Assembly (NCBI RefSeq): GCF_904849725.1
Contig: NC_058523.1
Span: 343,893,948 to 343,957,947 of the forward strand
Length of the DNA stretch: 64,000 nt
Source: Hordeum vulgare subsp. vulgare
Lineage: Eukaryota > Streptophyta > Magnoliopsida > Poales > Poaceae
Direction: 5' to 3'
Part shown: in pieces, positions 58,043-64,000 of the stretch
How the letters are laid out: each line of letters opens with the position of its first letter
Position numbering within the stretch: the stretch's first letter is position 1
Made by a program: the position numbers and the translations under genes
Notes under the pieces: generated by a model
Database searches by the model: none
What the model was told of the DNA's origin: nothing
What the model saw: the letters and a program-made list of their open reading frames with translations, nothing else

Positions 58043-59541
58043 TGATGACCCACAAGTGTAGGGGATATATCGTAGCCTTTTTGATAAGTAAGAGTGACGA
58101 ACCCAACGAGGAGCAGAAGGTACTGACAAGCGATCTTGAGCAAGTAATAACTGCAAGCACTGAAAGGTAACTTTTTATGGATTTTCTGGTATAAGCAACA
58201 AGGAAATAAATGCAAGGAAAGTAAATGGTGCCAAGGTGCAACAAGTGGCCCAATCCTTTTGAACACAAAGGATAAGCCAGGGGACTAAACTTATAAAGAC
58301 AAAGGCGTTCGTGAGGACAAACGGGAGGGATAGTCAAGTGCTTTCGCCATATTCCGTCTAGTACTATGTTTCGTATTGATAAGTGTTATGTGGGTGGATC
58401 TTTACTAGTGCACCGTCTAGGATAAGATAAATACACTCATATGGTTAAACCCATTGCAAGCATCCGCAAATACAAGAGAGGAATTAAGGCAAAGCCTAAC
58501 CATAGCAATAAACTTTAGGATCCAACACGCCCTCGTGCAAAAGCATGCGAACTGGGGTTCAGGTTTCTGTCACTCCGGCAACCCACCATAAGCATTCTTC
58601 ATACACGATGCATTCCCTAGGTCCTTGAAAAGGCGAAGTGTTATGTAGTCGACGTTCACATAACACCACTAGAAGAATAACACCATAACTTAAATATCAA
58701 TGAACACATACTACTTCAACATCATATGACTAGTAGCAACTAGACTTCTCCCATGTCCTCAAGAACTAAAGGAACTACTCACAAGACATAAAAGAGATCA
58801 TGATGAGAGGGGATGAAAATATGATGAACAATATGTCATAACAATAATTCTCCAACAAAACTCAAGAACATTCACCACAAAAGAGTAATCAACACCGGTA
58901 GAGTAAAGGGGATGAATAGTGCAAGGTACAACTTCGATTGCAATGGCAAAGTGATATGGGGTGAAGATGGAGATGGTGATGGTGATGAAGATGATGGTGA
59001 TGATGATCTCGATGATGCGTGTGATGATGGTGATGACGATGAGGACGATCTCCCCCTCCGGGAGGAGTTCTCCCCGACGGAATCTGCCCGCCGAAAAGGT
59101 CTTCTCTTTTGTGTAGGTTTGCACTGTAGAGCGGCAGTGGAACTGTGCAAACTCTGCTGTCCTCGGGATTTTTAGGTCACGAGGGTCATATACGCCAAAG
59201 AGGGGCACCATAGGTGGGACCCACCGCCCAGGCGGCCTCCTGGCGCGGCGTAGGGGTGACCCGCGCCACCAGGGCGCCTGGGTGCGTGGTGGCCCCCCTC
59301 CGGCCCTTCTTCGGCTTGTCTTCTGATTTGTTCGGAAAATCCTTCCCCGTGAGATAATCTGATATGGCAACTCTTCATGTTCTTCTCTCCTCTGAATCCC
59401 GCGTCTGCTGTTTCGGCACCGGAAAGTTGTAAACTCTGTAAAATAAGCCAAAACACCATAAGAACAACATCATATTGTGAAATATATCAATGAATAGAGA
59501 CAAATTATGATACAAAATAGTGATGCATTTTGGACGTATCA
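58043..59541 (-). repeat. 3' LTR of element G
   Basis: 1499 bp, TGATGACCC to GACGTATCA on the + strand. A GAT-type trinucleotide run lies at 58965-59048. The GC-rich hairpin part is at about 59215-59290 (contains CAGGCGGCCTCCTGGCG at 59229-59245). Confidence 0.88.
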
Positions 59542-59556
59542 ACTCCCCCAAGCTTA
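59542..59556 (-). promoter_or_regulatory. Polypurine tract of element G
   Basis: ACTCCCCCAAGCTTA, directly inside the 3' LTR, the same as in element A. Confidence 0.88.
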
Positions 59557-61161
59557 GACCTTGCTTGTCCCCAAGCGAATAGTGAGCTCGGTAAACTTGT
59601 CCACAAGTTTAGTGAGTGAAGTGTCGATAAATAAGAATACGGACAAGAAGCATCATAATTTCTCTACTAAACTCAACCATCCTCAACAACAATATCAACT
59701 AATAAGATTCATATGAAAGAGTAATATCAATTATAATCAAAAGTAGGGCTAAGGAAACTCATCAAACCATGGCAAACATGTCCTTGGTCAAAGAACAACT
59801 AACAACTTTTAACTTTTGCTCTTCTTCTTATATTTTGATGAGATCAGTTGAAGCTTTTTGAAAGAACATGTTACTAGTCAAGAAGTGAAAATGCTAACAC
59901 AAAGGAAGATGTTTGCTTTATCTAGGCTTAACAAACAACCACTTATATTAATGATAATGTCAACAAAGTTGTGATATGGCAATTCTCAAAGGAACAATAT
60001 AAATGCATGCATCTTTGTCAACATAAGGTGACTGCCCTTTTATAGGATAGAAATAAGTAGGTTTACTGACTCAGTATAAAAGTAAAGGATTGGCCCTTCA
60101 CAGAGGGAAGTAGGGAAAACTCATGTGCTAGAGCTTTTAGAGATCTTGAAATCAATAAGATTGTAAAACAAGCTTTTGGGAGGTGCATAATTCGTCAACG
60201 AATGCTAGCAGATAGCCCAATACTTCTCATGCTGGACAAGTTTTGAGGAACGGCTCCCAAAGTGGGGACAATCACATCCCCTTAGTCTCCTTTGTTTATC
60301 ACTACCAAAGTTTTCTGATTTCTCATAAACAAAGCGTGAAGTAGGTTTGTTTGTTGCTATTATATTTTATGAGCTGGGCGCACTCATGCCAGTCCCTCCT
60401 TGTATTAGGGGTTCGCAGATTAGACATGCAAACCTAGGATAAAGCTTGTATAGTATGAGAAGATCATGAATTATATACTACTTCCTCATGAGCTAAAAGA
60501 GAGGCACAAAACAGGGAATCATATTTTGAAGGTTTAAAGATAGCACATGAGTAATATACTTTAGGAGTGGCGGTGAAATACCACATATAGGGAAGGTAAG
60601 GTGGACTCTTGGGAAGGTTGAGGTTTCAAGGTATGGGTGCACAAGTAGTATTCCTGCTTAGTACAAGGGTTGGCTAGCAAAGGCTTTTGAAAGAAGACAA
60701 ATGATGTTGACTTGGATGCAAAACGATATAAAGTTTAACGTAAATAATTGGCATGAAACATCAAGTTGTCTTCCTTGTTAGCATATCACTTCAAGCATAA
60801 GAACATAAAGGTTTCGGCTATGTCGCTAGAAAAACTCATGCTTGTTGTTTTGACCAATGCTATGTTTGCCAAGATTAAATAAAGTTTTCAAAGCCATACG
60901 TGATATATAAGATCAATACTCCCATAAGAATCAACATATAAGGTCGATTGCATGAAGAGAATATCAGGTGCAGCGAAGAAACCAATAGACTTCTCATTAA
61001 TATTCCATCATAGACAACTCCACACTCATATATACAAGATTCTCCACAAAGGAGTGTTAGACCTCAATGCAAACACCTATTTCATAAGATAACTTCCCTA
61101 GACATGATACGACACTAGACTTGACCATAAAAGATCAATGATAAAGATAAAGATACCGGAC
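59557..61161 (-). other. Non-coding 3' region of element G
   Basis: 1.6 kb without an ORF. It holds the core GCACAAGTAGTATTCCTGC then TTAGTACAAG and GGCTAGCAAA (60636-60681) shared with A and B. Confidence 0.7.
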
Positions 61162-61176
61162 ACTCCCCCAAGCTTG
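61162..61176 (-). promoter_or_regulatory. Internal polypurine-like tract of element G
   Basis: ACTCCCCCAAGCTTG, 14 of 15 bases as at 59542. It lies 37 bp past the end of ORF3. Confidence 0.65.
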
Positions 61177-61212
61177 GAACAAACTAAGGGGATGATATTA
61201 CCCATGAAGATT

Positions 61213-61668
61213 TCACTCTTCATCCTGCTTGTTGTTCTTCAAGTCTGTTATTATGCGCCGAAGGGTTTGGTTTTTAGCTTCCAATATGGCCACCTATAAT
61301 TTAAGCACACGGAAGTCTTCACACAGTTGGTTAGTGATTCTGTGAGCTTCGGATATAGCAGATGACACATGTGGAGCTTCCAGTGGAGGGACAATACCTG
61401 AAAGGTTCACAGAAGGATCGTGTTGAGGGTTAATAAACCCCACGAGGATGGGGTTGTTGGAGCTGGATCCTCGTGATGAAGGATCTCCTTCTTGCTGGAT
61501 GGTGACCATCTAGACTTCCTCTCTCACGGAGCGCTCCATCTCTGCTTGTCTTGCGGCAATTTCTTCATTAGTAGCCCATTCGGTGACCTCCCCTTGGTTG
61601 ATATCTTGCTAGACACGGCGGAGACGACGACCCGTGTAGTCTTCCCCGCTTGAGTCGCAAGAAGACAT
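61213..61668 (-). pseudogene. Short ORF3 remnant of element G
   Basis: A 152-codon frame from MSSCDSSGEDYTGRRLRR to KNNKQDEE with three stops (61609, 61510 and 61294). It is rich in charged residues; the last third may form a coiled coil. It is not clearly related to ORF3 of A or B but has the same position, between integrase and the internal polypurine-like tract. Confidence 0.5.
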
Positions 61669-61789
61669 ATCGAACAATAGCTTCTTAGCCTGGCAGAAAA
61701 AGATCAAAAGAGCAAACGCACAGACTCGCAAGATACAAAACCGGGACGATCCGGAAAAATATATAGTAAAAATTTCTGCACCGATAGGA

Positions 61790-61925
61790 AGGTTACAAGC
61801 CAAAGTGGGGTCGCAGACGGACTCCTGGTGGTGCAGGCGGCCTCCTGGCGTGGCCAGGAGGTAGCCTACGCCACGAGGGCGCATGGAGACCCTGGAGCTC
61901 CTCTCCGGCTCATAATTTTCCTATT
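61790..61925 (-). promoter_or_regulatory. LTR-like GC-rich segment upstream of ORF3 in element G
   Basis: CAGGCGGCCTCCTGGCG at 61834-61850 is identical to 59229-59245 in the G LTR and is followed by a similar hairpin partner (GCCACGAGGGCGC against GCCACCAGGGCGC). It lies between integrase and ORF3. Confidence 0.55.
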
Positions 61926-61991
61926 TTTGCAAAAACACATAATACATAACTTTTATTGATGTCCGCGAAGTTTCCTTACCGTATTACATAC

Positions 61992-63150
61992 CTATTCTTG
62001 TTGTGCTTCTGCTGGTGTGTGACACAGTATTGCAATATGTTCTTCATGAATAGCTATCTGTATCACATCCACCTCTACATTGATGGGGTCTCCAACCATG
62101 TAATGCTTGAGTCTTTGCCCATTCACAACATGTGGTTTGGTGCCTTCAAAATTGTTAATCTTGATTGCACCGGAGTGGTAGACTTCTTCGATATGGTACG
62201 ACCCCACCCACTTGGAAAACAATTTACCCGGAGAAAATCTGAAACGAGATCTATACAACAAAACTTTATCACCAACATTAAATTCACGTTTCAAAATTCT
62301 CTTGTCATGCCACTTCTTTGCCTTTTCTTTGAACATTTTTGCACTCTCGTAAGCTTCACTTCTCCACTCATCTACAGAAGTCAAGTTCATGAAACGCTTT
62401 TCACCAGCAAGCTTTGGGTCAGCATTAAGCTCTCTAACAGCGCAGAAAGCTTTGTGCTCTAACTCTAAAGATAGATGGCATGCCTTGCCATAGACCATCT
62501 TATACGGAGACATTCCCATGGGATTTTTGTAAGCAGTTCTATACGCCCACAAGGCATCTCCTAACTTTTTGGACCAGTCCTTTCTAGAAATGTTCATTGT
62601 CTTTTGCAAGATCAACTTGATCTCTCTATCTGTGAGCTAAACTTTCCCACTTGTTTGAGGGTGGTAGGGTGAAGCAATTCTATGATTGACATCATATTTG
62701 GCTAGAGATTTTCTAAAAGCACCATGTGTAAAATGTGATACTCCATCGGTCATGAGGTACCTAGGTACACCAAACCTAGGGAAGATTACATCCTTGAGCA
62801 TTTTCAAAGATGTCTTGTGATCAGCACTTTCAGTGGGGATTGCTTCAACCCACTTGGTCACATAATCAACAACCACTAAGATGTGAGTGTACTTGTGTGA
62901 AGGAGGAAAATGACCCATAAAATTAAAACCCCAACAATCAAAAGGCTCAATGACTAGAGAATAATTCATAGGCATCTCATTTCTCCTACTAATATTACCA
63001 ACTCTCTAACACTTATCACAAGATAAAACATAATTTCTAGCGTCTTTAAAGAGAGTAGGCCAATAAAGACCTGACAAGAGAACCTTGTGTGTGGTCCTCT
63101 CACCGGCATGATGTCCTCCATAAGGACTGCTATGCCTTTGTCTCAAGATA
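61992..63150 (-). pseudogene. Integrase of element G
   Basis: H-H-C-C zinc finger near 63134-63009 (GGHHAGERTTHK, then CDKC), core 62975-62637 with VVVDYVTKW and YLMTDGVSHF giving two catalytic Asp, then HPQTSGKV followed by a stop at 62637-62639 where the catalytic Glu is expected. The C-terminal domain 62615-61992 is open (WSKKLGDALWAYRTAYKNP, GDKVLLYRSRF). A further stop lies near 63003-63005. Confidence 0.88.
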
Positions 63151-64000
63151 TCATTCTGCTCATGATCCACTACGCATCTCCTCACGATCCCATCCGCACC
63201 TTCTCTAAAAAGATATGGGTCATCCCAAAAGTAATACCTCAAGTCGTGGAAGAATTTCTTCCTTTGTTGGAACGTTAAACCTGGAGGCAAAAACTTTGCA
63301 ACAATAAAGTTAGCATAATCTGCAAACCATGGATCGAAATTAGATTGTACCCTCAAAACAGCTAACTGTTCATGAGGAAAACTATCATTGACCGGAATAG
63401 GATCAGGTGGTATGTCCTCCATCCTGGAAAGGTTGTTGTCTACAGGGTTGTCTGCTCCCTTCCTATCAACAATCTGCAAATCAAATTCTTGAAGAAGAAG
63501 GATCCATCTGATTAATATGAATGATGACTTTGGAATCAACAATGTAAGGCCTAAACTTATCACAAGCAAACACTACCGATAAAAACTCTTTCTCTCAGTA
63601 GTAGCGTAATTCTTTTGAGCACTATCAAGGGTTTTGCTAGCATAATGTATAACATTCAATTTCTTATCAACCATTTGTCCTAACACAGCTCCAACAGCAA
63701 AATCACTAGCATCACACATGATTTCAAAAGGCAAATTCCAATCAGGTGGTTGGACTATAGGGGCGGTTATCAAAGCTTTCTTAAGAACTTTGAAGGCTTC
63801 CTTACAATCTTCATCAAATACAAAAGAATATCCTTCTGGAGAAGACTAGTGAGGGGTTTCGAAGTCTTAGAGAAGTATTTAATAAATCTTCCATAGAAAC
63901 TAGCATGACCGAGGAAACTATGAATACCTCTGATGTCCTTTGGATAAGGCATCTTCTCGATTGCTTCAACCTTTGTCGTGTCCACCTCGATTCCCTTTTC
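63150..64000 (-). pseudogene. Reverse transcriptase end and RNase H of element G
   Basis: RT thumb region (63985-63770: GIHSFLGHASFYGRFIKYFS), then RNase H start (PFEIMCDASDFAVGAVLGQ, IHYASKTLDSAQKNYATTE), a frame change near 63590, and a join near 63525 that removes part of RNase H before IRWILLLQEFDLQIVDRKG. One more frame change lies near 63820. The catalytic part of RT is beyond the window. Confidence 0.87.

Larger units (their letters stand above)
58043..64000 (-). mobile_element. Gypsy (Athila-like) element G, 3' part
   Basis: 3' LTR 58043-59541, polypurine tract, non-coding region, internal polypurine-like motif, ORF3 remnant, LTR-like hairpin segment, then integrase, RNase H and RT on the minus strand. 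The 5' part lies beyond the window. It is the only gypsy element here with pol. It is broken by stops, frameshifts and a deletion in RNase H. Confidence 0.85.

Noticed and set aside
59172..59459. Minus-strand ORF of 95 codons and the overlapping 217-codon ORF
   Set aside because: Both lie in the LTR of element G; the long one is open because of GAT-type repeats.
1..64000. Host genes
   Set aside because: No conserved non-transposon protein, exon series or RNA gene could be supported anywhere in the window.

Overview
The window reads as one block of nested transposable elements from a large grass genome, most probably Triticeae (wheat, barley, rye or Aegilops). I see no host gene, tRNA, rRNA or CRISPR. 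The grounds for a Triticeae origin are a BARE1/Angela/WIS-type copia element, several Athila-like gypsy elements primed by tRNA-Asp, a CACTA element with the GACGGCAAAG-type subterminal repeats usual in grasses, and a Tourist-type MITE. Family names come from recognition, not from a search.

Layout. The oldest layer is a CACTA DNA transposon on the + strand. Its pieces are 1-1395 (end of the TNP2-type transposase gene and start of the second gene), 21246-22486 and 33682-34929 (two copies of the second gene's exons), and 51002-55043 (last exons, a 2.3-kb repeat-filled intron, the subterminal region and a TAGTG end). Gypsy element B (1396-21240, minus, target duplication GTGGC) sits in a CACTA exon. 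A solo LTR (1480-3135) and gypsy element A (4070-13921, target duplication GCAGC) sit in the 3' LTR of B. A 128-bp MITE sits in B gag. A copia element (34930-50996, minus, target duplication AGGAA) sits in another CACTA exon. A non-autonomous element H (42502-49781, target duplication GGCCT) sits in the copia 5' LTR. Right of the CACTA end lie LTR scraps, a gag-protease fragment (55651-56779, plus), a partial LTR (F, 56835-58042) and an Athila-like gypsy element G (58043 to beyond the window, minus) with RT, RNase H and integrase remnants.

The largest event is a direct tandem duplication. Positions about 1499-22539 and 22540-34985 hold the same series: solo LTR, element B, CACTA exons, start of the copia LTR. 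The join is a 4-bp microhomology (CTAT) between the copia LTR and the solo LTR. The left copy later gained element A and lost about 1.27 kb in three deletions.

The most interesting signal is the layout of the gypsy elements. A and B carry gag and protease but no reverse transcriptase or integrase, yet both keep an ORF at the env position (ORF3). In A, B and G, ORF3 follows a segment resembling the GC-rich hairpin and upstream part of that family's own LTR. A second copy of the family's polypurine tract follows ORF3, 1.6-2.0 kb before the true 3' tract. H also has second and third polypurine-like tracts behind its single unknown ORF. I propose that ORF3 is, or was, a cassette with its own U3-derived promoter, and that plus-strand DNA synthesis may start at two sites. 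This is inference and needs alignment, transcript and strand-break data.
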